Positions 56,702 through 64,000 of a DNA stretch of 64,000 bases are shown piece by piece (the first letter of the stretch is position 1; every line of letters starts with the position of its first letter). This stretch comes from Duncaniella sp. Its GTDB lineage: Bacteria > Bacteroidota > Bacteroidia > Bacteroidales > Muribaculaceae. A program made the translations under genes and the position numbers. A model generated the notes under the pieces. The model did not search any database. It worked only from the letters and a program-made list of their open reading frames with translations, and was not told where the DNA came from. The stretch is taken from NCBI RefSeq assembly GCF_029054785.1, contig NZ_JAIDEN010000091.1:24377-88376 (forward strand), given 5' to 3'.

Positions 56702-56736
56702 GTCTTTTAACGCCACACGTTTTACGCCGAGATTTG
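56702..56736 (+). promoter_or_regulatory. Late promoter 5 (tape-measure genes)
   Basis: GTCTTTTA (56702-56709), 19 nt, GAGATTTG (56729-56736). The -7 element deviates in its first base (G for T) from TAnnTTTG but the exact spacing and -33 sequence match the other four. It lies 24 bases before the tape-measure ATG. Confidence 0.65.
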
Positions 56737-56760
56737 CACAAAACAAATCTCTCCAAAAAC

Positions 56761-59700
56761 ATGAGCGGTATAAAAGACACGGCAACCGTCACTCTAAACG
56801 TGAACGGCTCCCAAGCAAAACAGATGATGTCTGACCTTGAGGCCAAAATTAAGCAGACAGAGGCTCGAATCTCCTCTCTGAAAGCAAATATGGCTGACCC
56901 TAAGGATATCGAGAAGGCTCGCAAGCAGCTTAAAACATACCAAAAACAGCTTGAAGAAATGAAATCGGCTACTGAGGGCGTCAAAAAGGCTCTTGGCAAC
57001 CTCGATACAGCCACTCCGCGAGAACTTGAAAAGGCTCTCCGAACTCTCAATAAGCAACTGAAAGACATGCCCCCAGGCTCTGATGTATGGGAATCTCATG
57101 TCAAGCAAATTAAAGAGCTAAAAGCTCGGCTTGCCGAGGTGCGTGAAGAATTGAAAGTGCAGGAGTCTTGGTGGGATAGACTCAAAAGTTGGGTAAATGA
57201 CAGCGGAGCAACCATTCTCGCCCTTGGATTAGGCTTTGATGAAGTCGTAGGAACGTTGCGCGATTACGTTGACGCTTATGCTTCGATGGAGCAAGAGATG
57301 GCCAATGTGCGAAAGTTTACGGGTATGACCGAAGAGCAAGTTGCGTCCCTCAATGAGCAGTTCAAGACTATTGACACTCGTTCTTCTCGTGAACAACTCA
57401 ACATGCTCGCACAAGAAGCTGGACGCCTCGGCAAATCTTCTGAGGAAGATATGCTCGGATTTGTTCGAGCTGCTGATAAAATCAATGTCGCTCTTGATGA
57501 CCTTGGTCCGGGAGCAACCCTCACACTCTCCAAGCTCACGGGAATCTTTGGCGACGAGGAACGATATGGAACGGAACAGGCTTTGCTGAAAGTCGGTTCT
57601 GTTATAAATGAGCTGTCGCAGAACTGTTCTGCCTCCGCGCCATATTTGTCTAATTTTGCCGAGCGTATGGGTGGTGTAGGCGCTCAAGCCAACATGACCA
57701 TTCAGCATATTATGGGCTTCGGAGCTGTTCTTGATAGCAATGCACAAAAAGTCGAGGCCTCGGCGACTGCTCTCTCTCAAGTTATAGTGCGTCTCTACCA
57801 AGACCCTGCCAAATATGCTAAAGTGGCAGGGCTTGAGGTAGAAAGTTTTTCTCGGCTCATGCGTGAGGACGCTAACTCTGCAGTCCTACTTTTTCTCGAA
57901 ACTCTCCATCAAGCCGGAGGCATGGACGTACTTTCGCCTATGTTTAAAGATATGGGAGAGAATGGCTCTCGTGCCATTGCCGCCCTTTCGACCCTTGCGA
58001 CTCACATAGACCAAGTTAAGGCCCAACAAGAGGCCGCAAATGTCGCTTTTGCCGAGGGTACGTCTATCGACAAAGAATTTGCCGTGCAGAATGAAACGGT
58101 GCAGGCTTCTCTCGATAAGTGTAAAAATCGGGCAAACGAGTTAAAGATCGAACTCGGTGAGCGTTTATACCCGCTAATGAAACATTTCCTCACGACGGGT
58201 TCTGCGTTAATGAGGGTGCTCCTCGTTCTTATCCGTTTTATATATGAACACAAGGGAGCAATTATTGCTTTAGCGTCCGCAATAACCGCATATTTAGTAG
58301 TAGTAAACCTTGCAATCATCAAACAGAAAGTTTGGACGGCCTTATGTATTGCGGGCAAAACTGCTATGTCCCTATGGAGCGCTGCCGTGAAACTTGGAGC
58401 TGCCGCTGTTGCTCTGTTCTCCGGAAACGTCCGAAAGGCCCACCTTATATGGAACGCTTTTGCGCGATCCATAAAGGCTCACCCTCTCGGTCTGCTGATC
58501 GCGGCCATTACCGCCGCTGTCGGGCTTATAATTGCTTTTGCCGCCAAATCAGCTAAGGCTACTACCGAAGCTGATAGGCTTGCCCGCGCTCAAAAGAAAA
58601 TCGCTGCTGCCGAAAAGGAGGCCGAGGCTAATTGTGCTGTTGAGTTGAAGACTCTGGAGGCTCTGTATCAAGCAACGCAGGACCAGAGCCTTGCTATGGG
58701 GCAAAGGCTCAATGCTGTTGCCAAATTGCAAGAACAGTATCCAGAATATTTCAAGAACCTTACACAAGAGTCTATTCTTGCCGGTGATGCCGCAGACGCC
58801 TATGAACGTTTACGAAAAAATATTATTCGAAGCGCTCAGGCCGAAGCTCGAAAGGACCTGCTTGCAGAAACGGAGCGCGATATCCTCAAAGTTGAACGCG
58901 AACGAGACCGTAAAGTATCAGCAGCTCTCAAAGATGTTACAATCCCGGAGAGGGAGCGAATGTATTACCCGATGGGTGAAGATGGAAAGGAAATGTATAT
59001 AAATTCTCCCGACCACCCTGAATACATAATTACTCGTCGATATATTGATCAGGTGCGGAAAGACGCAACCGAAGAACTCGCTCAATTGCGTAAAGAGCGA
59101 GAATTGCTTGGCACATCAGTTGCAAATGATGTTGTAGAAGAGACCAAAAACAAACCACATGGAGATCCTCCTACACCGCCTAATTCAGATAAAGACCGGT
59201 TCGCCGAGGAAAATGCTTGGCGGGAACGTCAGGAGGCCGAAGCGCGTATCGCTTACGCAAAAGGAGAATCTACTTTTGCTGAACATACAGCTCGCATGGC
59301 GACAATCGCAGCGGATTATTATCAGATGTTGCTTGACCGCACTGATGTTACTGGTGACGAGGAATTGAGAATTCGTGCCGACTATTGGGAGGCCGTCAAT
59401 AAAGAAACTGTTGCCGGGAATAAACTGCTGCTTGCCGAGGAAGACAGCTATTATCAGGATTTGCTCGACCGCCTCCGTGATAATCACGAGGCTCGTTTGA
59501 ATCAGGAAGGTCTGTCTGCCGCAGAACGTCAGCATGAGGCCGAATATTATGCCGAGGTGCTTGAACTCGCGGAGTTGCAACACCTTCAGAATATTCGCAA
59601 TCTTTATGAGAAGGGGAGCGACGAATGGCTTGCTGCTGATCGAAAATTCCAAGAAAAGCAAATCTCTGCCAGGGAACGACATCTCAAACGAATGGAAGAC

Positions 59701-60831
59701 CTTGAGCGGACATATTCCTCAATGAAGGCAAAGTATTTCGGCGATAACCCAGAAGAACGTCAGGCTAAGTATGACAAGGATTTCGCCGCTCTGCAGGTGG
59801 TTTATGCTCGTGAGCTTGCTGCCGCTGGCGATAATGCCACAGAGCGCCTGCGAATAGAGGAGGCTTTTTTACAGGCGCAGAACGCCCTCAGGCGTCAATA
59901 TGGATTGGAGTCTGAAGAGAACACTCGAAACGCAATGGAACGCGCCGTTGCGTCATCTGTGGAGTGGTTGAACAGCGATGGAGGAAAAGCTCTCACTGGA
60001 TCTCTGTCTACAATTACATCGGGCATGTCATCTATTTTCTCCGGACTTTCTTCGATGATCCAGGCCGAACTTGAAATTCAGACGGCCAAGATTGAGAATC
60101 GTTATGATCGAGAAGTCGAATTGGCCCAAGGCAATTCCTATAAGGTAGCGAAACTCGAAAAGAAGAAAGAGGCCGATATTGCCAAGGCCAAGAATGAGGC
60201 TAATCGTAAAATGTTTGCAATGCAAGTCATTCAGGCCGTCGCTCAGACTGCTCAAAATGCACTCTCTGCCTATGGATCTGCGGCAGCTGTTCCAGTCGTC
60301 GGTTATATCCTTGCTCCGATCGCAGCTGCAATGGCAGTCGCGGCTGGTGCTATTCAGATTGCCTCTATAAAAAAACAACAGCAAGCGTCACAAGCTCAGG
60401 GCTACTCGCAAGGTGGTTTTACGAAACCTGGTGCCGTTGACGAACCCGCCGGTATTGTTCATGCTGGTGAGTGGGTAGCCTCGCAGAAACTACTCGCCAA
60501 TCCTATTGCCCGCCCGATGATTGACGCTCTCGATTACGCTCAGCGCACAAACACAATTGGATCACTCAGGCCTGATGATGTCTCTCGCTCTATCACAGCT
60601 AATAATTCCCTCGTCCGAATTGCCGAGGGTGACGGCAGTGCTGCGCTCATGGTGGCCGCTGCTGTGCAGATGTCGCATACGGTAAACAATCTCACGAACC
60701 GTCTAAACGAGCCATTTGTCACGATTAACACTGTCACTGGCGATCATGGAATAAATGCCGCCAAAAGTGAATATGATCGTCTGATGTCAAACAAATCACC
60801 TAAATCACGCAAAAATGCAACTAATCATTGA
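56761..60831 (+). CDS. Tail tape-measure protein
   Basis: 1356 residues from ATG 56761. Long helical protein: N-terminal coiled coil (LEAKIKQTEARISSLKAN), a TMP-like domain (TIDTRSSREQLNMLAQEAGRLGKSSEE...ALDDLGPGATLTLSKLTGIF, residues 200-300), hydrophobic helices near the middle (VLLVLIRFIYEHKGAIIALASAITAYLVVV; LGLLIAAITAAVGLIIAF) that may insert into the membrane, a long coiled coil (ARIAYAKGE...), and a C-terminal AVPVVGYILAPIAAAMAVAAGAIQIAS segment. Its length sets tail length, suggesting a long non-contractile tail. It is unusual in lying downstream of the fibre and DGR genes. Confidence 0.85.
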   Translation: MSGIKDTATVTLNVNGSQAKQMMSDLEAKIKQTEARISSLKANMADPKDIEKARKQLKTYQKQLEEMKSATEGVKKALGNLDTATPRELEKALRTLNKQLKDMPPGSDVWESHVKQIKELKARLAEVREELKVQESWWDRLKSWVNDSGATILALGLGFDEVVGTLRDYVDAYASMEQEMANVRKFTGMTEEQVASLNEQFKTIDTRSSREQLNMLAQEAGRLGKSSEEDMLGFVRAADKINVALDDLGPGATLTLSKLTGIFGDEERYGTEQALLKVGSVINELSQNCSASAPYLSNFAERMGGVGAQANMTIQHIMGFGAVLDSNAQKVEASATALSQVIVRLYQDPAKYAKVAGLEVESFSRLMREDANSAVLLFLETLHQAGGMDVLSPMFKDMGENGSRAIAALSTLATHIDQVKAQQEAANVAFAEGTSIDKEFAVQNETVQASLDKCKNRANELKIELGERLYPLMKHFLTTGSALMRVLLVLIRFIYEHKGAIIALASAITAYLVVVNLAIIKQKVWTALCIAGKTAMSLWSAAVKLGAAAVALFSGNVRKAHLIWNAFARSIKAHPLGLLIAAITAAVGLIIAFAAKSAKATTEADRLARAQKKIAAAEKEAEANCAVELKTLEALYQATQDQSLAMGQRLNAVAKLQEQYPEYFKNLTQESILAGDAADAYERLRKNIIRSAQAEARKDLLAETERDILKVERERDRKVSAALKDVTIPERERMYYPMGEDGKEMYINSPDHPEYIITRRYIDQVRKDATEELAQLRKERELLGTSVANDVVEETKNKPHGDPPTPPNSDKDRFAEENAWRERQEAEARIAYAKGESTFAEHTARMATIAADYYQMLLDRTDVTGDEELRIRADYWEAVNKETVAGNKLLLAEEDSYYQDLLDRLRDNHEARLNQEGLSAAERQHEAEYYAEVLELAELQHLQNIRNLYEKGSDEWLAADRKFQEKQISARERHLKRMEDLERTYSSMKAKYFGDNPEERQAKYDKDFAALQVVYARELAAAGDNATERLRIEEAFLQAQNALRRQYGLESEENTRNAMERAVASSVEWLNSDGGKALTGSLSTITSGMSSIFSGLSSMIQAELEIQTAKIENRYDREVELAQGNSYKVAKLEKKKEADIAKAKNEANRKMFAMQVIQAVAQTAQNALSAYGSAAAVPVVGYILAPIAAAMAVAAGAIQIASIKKQQQASQAQGYSQGGFTKPGAVDEPAGIVHAGEWVASQKLLANPIARPMIDALDYAQRTNTIGSLRPDDVSRSITANNSLVRIAEGDGSAALMVAAAVQMSHTVNNLTNRLNEPFVTINTVTGDHGINAAKSEYDRLMSNKSPKSRKNATNH

Positions 60832-62578
60832 TGGAAAATATGCTGTCTTAAAAAAAGGTAGCTCTTTCGATTATGTATCAGAAAACCGCTCTTTCTCTGA
60901 CGCAGATGACTATACCCTTTCGATTACATTGCCATTGGCCGACTGCCCCGAAAATCTCGACATTTTCGGGCATGTTGACCGAATGGATATTGACTCTCGA
61001 CATATCGTTCTCGAAGCCTCGATCGTTGACCGCGCATTTTCTAAAAATGGCATAATCACTGTTGTAGAAGCTACCGAGATTGAAGTCAAATGTCAATTCC
61101 TTGAAGGCCGTAGTGTTCAAAATTTTCTTACTACACTTGATGATGTCTACATAAATGAGTTACCTCTTGGTTCCTATCCTACATCGAATTTGCCTCAATC
61201 GACCTCCACATATCTAAGCGATTTCGAGCATGGCGCAAATCAAGTCGCATTGCCTTGGGTGTATGATGATACTGGAATGATTCAAAACGAGATGATCTAT
61301 GACGCTGACGGCAATTTGGTCTGGTCGCAGTTTACTAAAGACACTGGCAAACTATCTTTCCAACCATATTTGATTTTCATTGCCAAACAGATTTGCCGGG
61401 CAATAGGCTACTCATTTGATTTTTCACAGTGGGAAAATTCGCCTGAAGCCAATCTGCTTGTGTGTAATGCTCTGCCCGCCGCGTGGGATATTCCTAAATA
61501 TGCTCGTGCTCTCCCTCATTGGAGCGTGTCGGAATTTTTCGATGAACTCGAAAAAATTCTTGTGTGTGAAATCAATATAGACCACAAGACAAAACAAATA
61601 GGAATGGTTTTCTGTGATAATGTAGAATGGAGCGAAAACGAAATATGTTTGCAAAATGTAGTCGATTCTTTTTCTTCGGATATATCTTATGACGATGACT
61701 TGTGCCAATTCAAAGGTGTTGCAAATCTCCGATACAGTGAGCGCTCAGACTCAAAATGGAAACTCGAACAATGCCAATGGCTGATAGACCTGTTGAAACA
61801 GGAGGGTAAATATTATAAGGAATTTCAGACCTTGGAAGATTTTTTTGTTTGGGAAACCGACAAATTCGGGTTGTTAGGCCCTGGCATAACGGGGAAAGAC
61901 CACGTCCGAGGCTCTGATGTTGGCCAACTAATACACATCATATCCACAGACCAATATGCTCTGTGGAAGGTTATATATGGTAATATTTCGGAGTATCCGA
62001 ATATGTACTTTTATAAATGGGTTGATCTTAACCGTTTCGGAGATGTTATCAATGATCCGAACTCAGACAATGACATTGAGCTTTCATGTGTGCCTGTGCG
62101 TGTCGATGAAACTGATAATGCGCACGGCCTATGCTTATTTCTTGCACCCTCCGGATTCAATGAAAAGGAAGATCTTGACGAGGCTGGAATCCGTCAACCA
62201 ATGGCATACAGCGCATTGTTAAAGGGAGCGCCTGATTCTGCTGCTGAATATTACGATAAATTATATTTGGCTTACTGGGATGGGCACAGTGCCAATGAGG
62301 GCGCGGCATCTTATGGCGGAGGGAAACTGCCCCCATGTCCTTATGTAGACGAGAGGTTTTCATTGAAAAGACGGTATCGGGGATATTTTTCAGGTATGAA
62401 AGTCTCGCCAAGAGAAAAGCTGAAAGTTTCCTGGATTGGGGATTCAATTCCTGATGTCAGGTCTGTTTTCTTTATTCGAGGAAAGCGATATCTATGCGAA
62501 AAAATAACTGTGACATTTACCGAAATCGGCATGTCGCAGTTACTTAAAGGCGAATTTTATCCACTCATTGATGATTAA
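60815..62578 (+). CDS. Tail protein downstream of tape measure (distal tail/baseplate)
   Basis: 587 residues, overlapping the tape-measure gene by 17 bases, the usual place for a distal-tail or baseplate hub protein. Beta-rich and acidic, with repeated strand-turn patterns (YAVLKKGSSFDYVSENRSFSD, HWSVSEFFDELEKILVCEINIDHKTKQI). No family named. It is the last late gene and meets the integrase gene head to head with a 4-base overlap of coding ends. Confidence 0.65.
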   Translation: MQLIIDGKYAVLKKGSSFDYVSENRSFSDADDYTLSITLPLADCPENLDIFGHVDRMDIDSRHIVLEASIVDRAFSKNGIITVVEATEIEVKCQFLEGRSVQNFLTTLDDVYINELPLGSYPTSNLPQSTSTYLSDFEHGANQVALPWVYDDTGMIQNEMIYDADGNLVWSQFTKDTGKLSFQPYLIFIAKQICRAIGYSFDFSQWENSPEANLLVCNALPAAWDIPKYARALPHWSVSEFFDELEKILVCEINIDHKTKQIGMVFCDNVEWSENEICLQNVVDSFSSDISYDDDLCQFKGVANLRYSERSDSKWKLEQCQWLIDLLKQEGKYYKEFQTLEDFFVWETDKFGLLGPGITGKDHVRGSDVGQLIHIISTDQYALWKVIYGNISEYPNMYFYKWVDLNRFGDVINDPNSDNDIELSCVPVRVDETDNAHGLCLFLAPSGFNEKEDLDEAGIRQPMAYSALLKGAPDSAAEYYDKLYLAYWDGHSANEGAASYGGGKLPPCPYVDERFSLKRRYRGYFSGMKVSPREKLKVSWIGDSIPDVRSVFFIRGKRYLCEKITVTFTEIGMSQLLKGEFYPLIDD

Positions 62579-63804
62579 AGTGCGCCATCATATCCTATTA
62601 TATCTCTGTTGCCGGAAGCTTTATTGGCGCTTTTTTGTAAATAGATATCCGTAATCGCAAGCGAAGAATGCCGAGCCTGGTCTTTGACATGCCTGGGCGC
62701 GACCTTCCTGTCGCACATTTCTGTGATTCCTGTATCCTTCAAAGAGTAGAATTTCCACTCCTTTTTCAGGTTCAACGCACGACGCACGTTATCCCAATGA
62801 TCTCTGAAATGTTTTGGATCTATTTCTTCTCGACCAGGCTTCAGTCGATAAGAAAAGATAAAATCGTCTATCGGCGCAGAAAATATGCCAATTTCAATGC
62901 CATATTGAATAACCTTCTTTGGCAGGGTTATTGTCTGTGTAGTCTTATTTTTACTCAATTCGCCCGGTATTGTCAATGTGCAGGCTTTCAAGTTGAAATG
63001 GCACACCTTAAGACGTGTCATCTCAACAGGGCGAATAAAACAATAATATAAAAGATAACAAGCAAAAAGGAAGTCCGGCTCCTTCTCTCGACAATAGTCC
63101 GCAATACGCCCGACTACTTCGAGTGGTATGCACTCCCGCTCTTTCTTGTAGAGCCGTTTGCTGATAGGAGAGATTCCATCGGTCGGTTTACTCTTTAGAT
63201 AGCCTTTATCAACCAGGAACCCGGAGAAAACCCGAAGAAAATTCAAGTAGTTATTCCTCGTCTGAGCACCATTGTTGCGCTCGATGAAAACATAATCGAG
63301 AAAATCGACACAGAATTTGCGATCAAACTGATAAACATAATAAGTAGGCCGTTTTTTCGATATGTATTCACGCATGATCTTGACATACGATTTGTAGCCA
63401 TCATATGTCTCCTTACGAAAATAACCACTCGCCAACATTTTTTCGATATGAGCTTCGTAGCGCTTGATGGCCTCCTCAAATACTATTAGATCTCCAGTGT
63501 CTTTAGCTATCCACGGATTCCAGCCATTGTTAAGCTGTTCCGTTAGACGTTTAATCACTCGCCGAGCATAGGTTCTGCGATTGGTTATGCCTTTAATCCG
63601 ATTCAGTTTAATTCGTTTCCTTCGCATTTTCCCCTTTTCAGGGTCGTATGCGTAGAACTCAATGTAGCCTCCAGCGGCGTTTTCTCTGTATCTGGGAAAG
63701 TCGAATTGACGAGCAGCTTGAACGCCGCTTTGGTTGGTTAGGTTAGGGTTGTTGCCTGATTTTTTAGACGTGGAAGAATTTTCCGAGCACATTTTTTTTG
63801 ACAT
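62575..63804 (-). CDS. int: Tyrosine integrase
   Basis: 409 residues. An N-terminal arm-binding region, a core-binding SAM-like domain (residues about 105-205) and a catalytic domain. Catalytic residues: Arg258 (FIRPVEMTRL), a box II in which His-x-x-Arg is replaced by YSLKDTG (residues 353-359, as in many Bacteroidetes integrases), His379 (QARHSSLAITDIYL) and the nucleophile Tyr388. It lies next to the tRNA-Pro attR and would catalyse integration and excision. Its ATG is 49 bases from the TGTCCCG arm motif, so it may be autoregulated there. Confidence 0.92.
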   Translation of the reverse strand: MSKKMCSENSSTSKKSGNNPNLTNQSGVQAARQFDFPRYRENAAGGYIEFYAYDPEKGKMRRKRIKLNRIKGITNRRTYARRVIKRLTEQLNNGWNPWIAKDTGDLIVFEEAIKRYEAHIEKMLASGYFRKETYDGYKSYVKIMREYISKKRPTYYVYQFDRKFCVDFLDYVFIERNNGAQTRNNYLNFLRVFSGFLVDKGYLKSKPTDGISPISKRLYKKERECIPLEVVGRIADYCREKEPDFLFACYLLYYCFIRPVEMTRLKVCHFNLKACTLTIPGELSKNKTTQTITLPKKVIQYGIEIGIFSAPIDDFIFSYRLKPGREEIDPKHFRDHWDNVRRALNLKKEWKFYSLKDTGITEMCDRKVAPRHVKDQARHSSLAITDIYLQKSANKASGNRDIIGYDGAL

Positions 63805-63852
63805 TTTCAGGCTCGAAAATGTCGGTGAATACTATGCGGCAAAAAAACGGCG

Positions 63853-63871
63853 TGTCCCGTTTTTGTCCCGG
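63853..63871. other. Probable integrase arm-binding site, right end
   Basis: TGTCCCGTTTTTGTCCCGG, two GTCCCG half-sites 11 bp apart, 73 bp from the attR core. The left end has a near-identical site at 14599-14616 (72 bp from the attL core), so the two are symmetric around the core in the circular phage. Confidence 0.6.
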
Positions 63872-63884
63872 TTATTTCGGCAAA

Positions 63885-63913
63885 ATGGGCTTAACTCGTT
63901 GAGCTAAACCCAT
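63885..63913 (-). terminator. Phage-borne substitute of the tRNA terminator
   Basis: ATGGGCTTAACTC (63885-63897) and GAGCTAAACCCAT (63901-63913) form a stem with two mismatches. It replaces the perfect chromosomal hairpin now found at 14471-14499, so the tRNA keeps a terminator after integration. Confidence 0.55.
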
Positions 63914-63925
63914 TTGTCGAAAAAA

Positions 63926-63941
63926 TGTCGGGGTGAGAAGA
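63926..63941. other. attR core within tRNA-Pro
   Basis: TGTCGGGGTGAGAAGA, identical to attL at 14512-14527. It covers the 3' acceptor strand and the end of the T arm of the tRNA, so integration keeps the tRNA functional. Confidence 0.85.
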
Positions 63942-64000
63942 CTCGAACTTCCGACCTCCACGTCCCGAACGTGGCGCGCTGCCAACTGTGCTACACCCCG
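63928..64000 (-). tRNA. tRNA-Pro (anticodon CGG)
   Basis: Read on the minus strand from 64000: acceptor CGGGGTG, anticodon arm CCACG-TTCGGGA-CGTGG giving anticodon CGG (codon CCG), T arm with TTCGAGT, acceptor 3' strand CACCCCG and discriminator A. The C1-G72 pair and A73 are typical of bacterial tRNA-Pro. The D stem has one A-C mismatch. No CCA is encoded. Its 3' end is the integration site; the first base coincides with the window end. Confidence 0.9.

Larger units (their letters stand above)
14512..63941. mobile_element. Complete tailed prophage integrated at tRNA-Pro(CGG), about 49.4 kb
   Basis: The element is delimited by 16-bp direct repeats. It contains an integrase (right end), repressor/Cro-like switch (left end), replication genes, small and large terminase, prohead protease, capsid, portal, lysis cassette, tape measure, tail and fibre genes, and a diversity-generating retroelement. 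No relaxase, coupling protein or conjugation genes are seen, so it is a phage and not an integrative conjugative element. All recognised structural genes are intact; the long tape-measure gene without a sheath gene suggests a siphovirus. Excision in nature is likely but not shown. Confidence 0.92.

Noticed and set aside
56619..57108. Minus-strand genes overlapping the tape-measure start
   Set aside because: Antisense shadows of the coiled-coil coding sequence; no promoter or matched family.
14512..63941. Integrative conjugative element
   Set aside because: No relaxase, coupling ATPase or tra genes; the content is that of a tailed phage.
1..64000. CRISPR array
   Set aside because: No regularly spaced repeats of 24-40 bases were seen; the repeats found are the DGR pair, att copies and short regulatory motifs.

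Overview
The window is a piece of a Bacteroidales chromosome carrying a complete-looking, tRNA-integrated prophage of about 49.4 kb. The host call rests on the SusD/SusE-type outer-membrane genes, the yceD-rpmF-fabH-era cluster, a eukaryote-type (GT3) glycogen synthase next to an alpha-glucan phosphorylase, and promoters of the Bacteroidetes form (-33 TTTG, -7 TAnnTTTG). A gut Muribaculaceae-like species is plausible, but the sequence alone does not fix the genus.

Host part, left (1-14.5 kb): the end of a SusD-like gene and a SusE/SusF-like lipoprotein, a decayed glycoside-hydrolase remnant, and a GH28 polygalacturonase (minus strand). Together these look like the edge of a pectin-directed polysaccharide utilisation locus. 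Next come divergent glycogen synthase and alpha-glucan phosphorylase, an L-cysteine desulfidase-like gene (cyuA), the minus-strand run yceD-rpmF-fabH-era, and a HepT/MntA (HEPN/MNT) toxin-antitoxin pair beside the prophage end.

Prophage (14512-63941): bounded by a 16-bp direct repeat that is the 3' end of a tRNA-Pro(CGG). Left to right it holds: a leftward repressor with a nested dyad operator and a rightward Cro-like gene; a LuxR-type regulator; a primase-helicase; a DnaA-domain-IV-like protein; a string of small overlapping genes; a DNA adenine methyltransferase, an antirepressor and a YopX-like gene; a short leftward operon; an AT-rich probable moron; a repeat-rich leader with a terminator; an 850-base non-coding region with a perfect parS palindrome; the head, packaging and lysis genes; a portal and adaptors; a giant LamG/CotH-like tail fibre; a diversity-generating retroelement (DGR); a tape-measure protein and a tail protein; and a leftward tyrosine integrase next to the tRNA.

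The most striking system is the DGR (51.8-55.6 kb). Two paralogous C-type-lectin-like target genes are followed by an Avd gene, a 110-bp template repeat (TR) and a reverse transcriptase. The variable repeat (VR) at the 3' end of the second target differs from the TR at exactly four positions. All four are A in the TR and T in the VR, each turning an AAC codon into TAC. The TR lies in frame with, and probably encodes the N-terminus of, the reverse transcriptase.

Other observations: a family of five late promoters (GTCTTTTA, exactly 19 nt, TAnnTTTG) in front of the protease/capsid, lysis, tail, fibre and tape-measure genes; a host-type parS site in a phage with no visible ParB; symmetric integrase arm sites about 73 bp either side of the att core, plus a 90-bp copy that suggests an earlier integration; a PRTase and a PLD-like protein inside the packaging module; a stand-alone MutS domain I; and a single-gene spanin. 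Protein functions are from sequence motifs read by eye; no database search was run.
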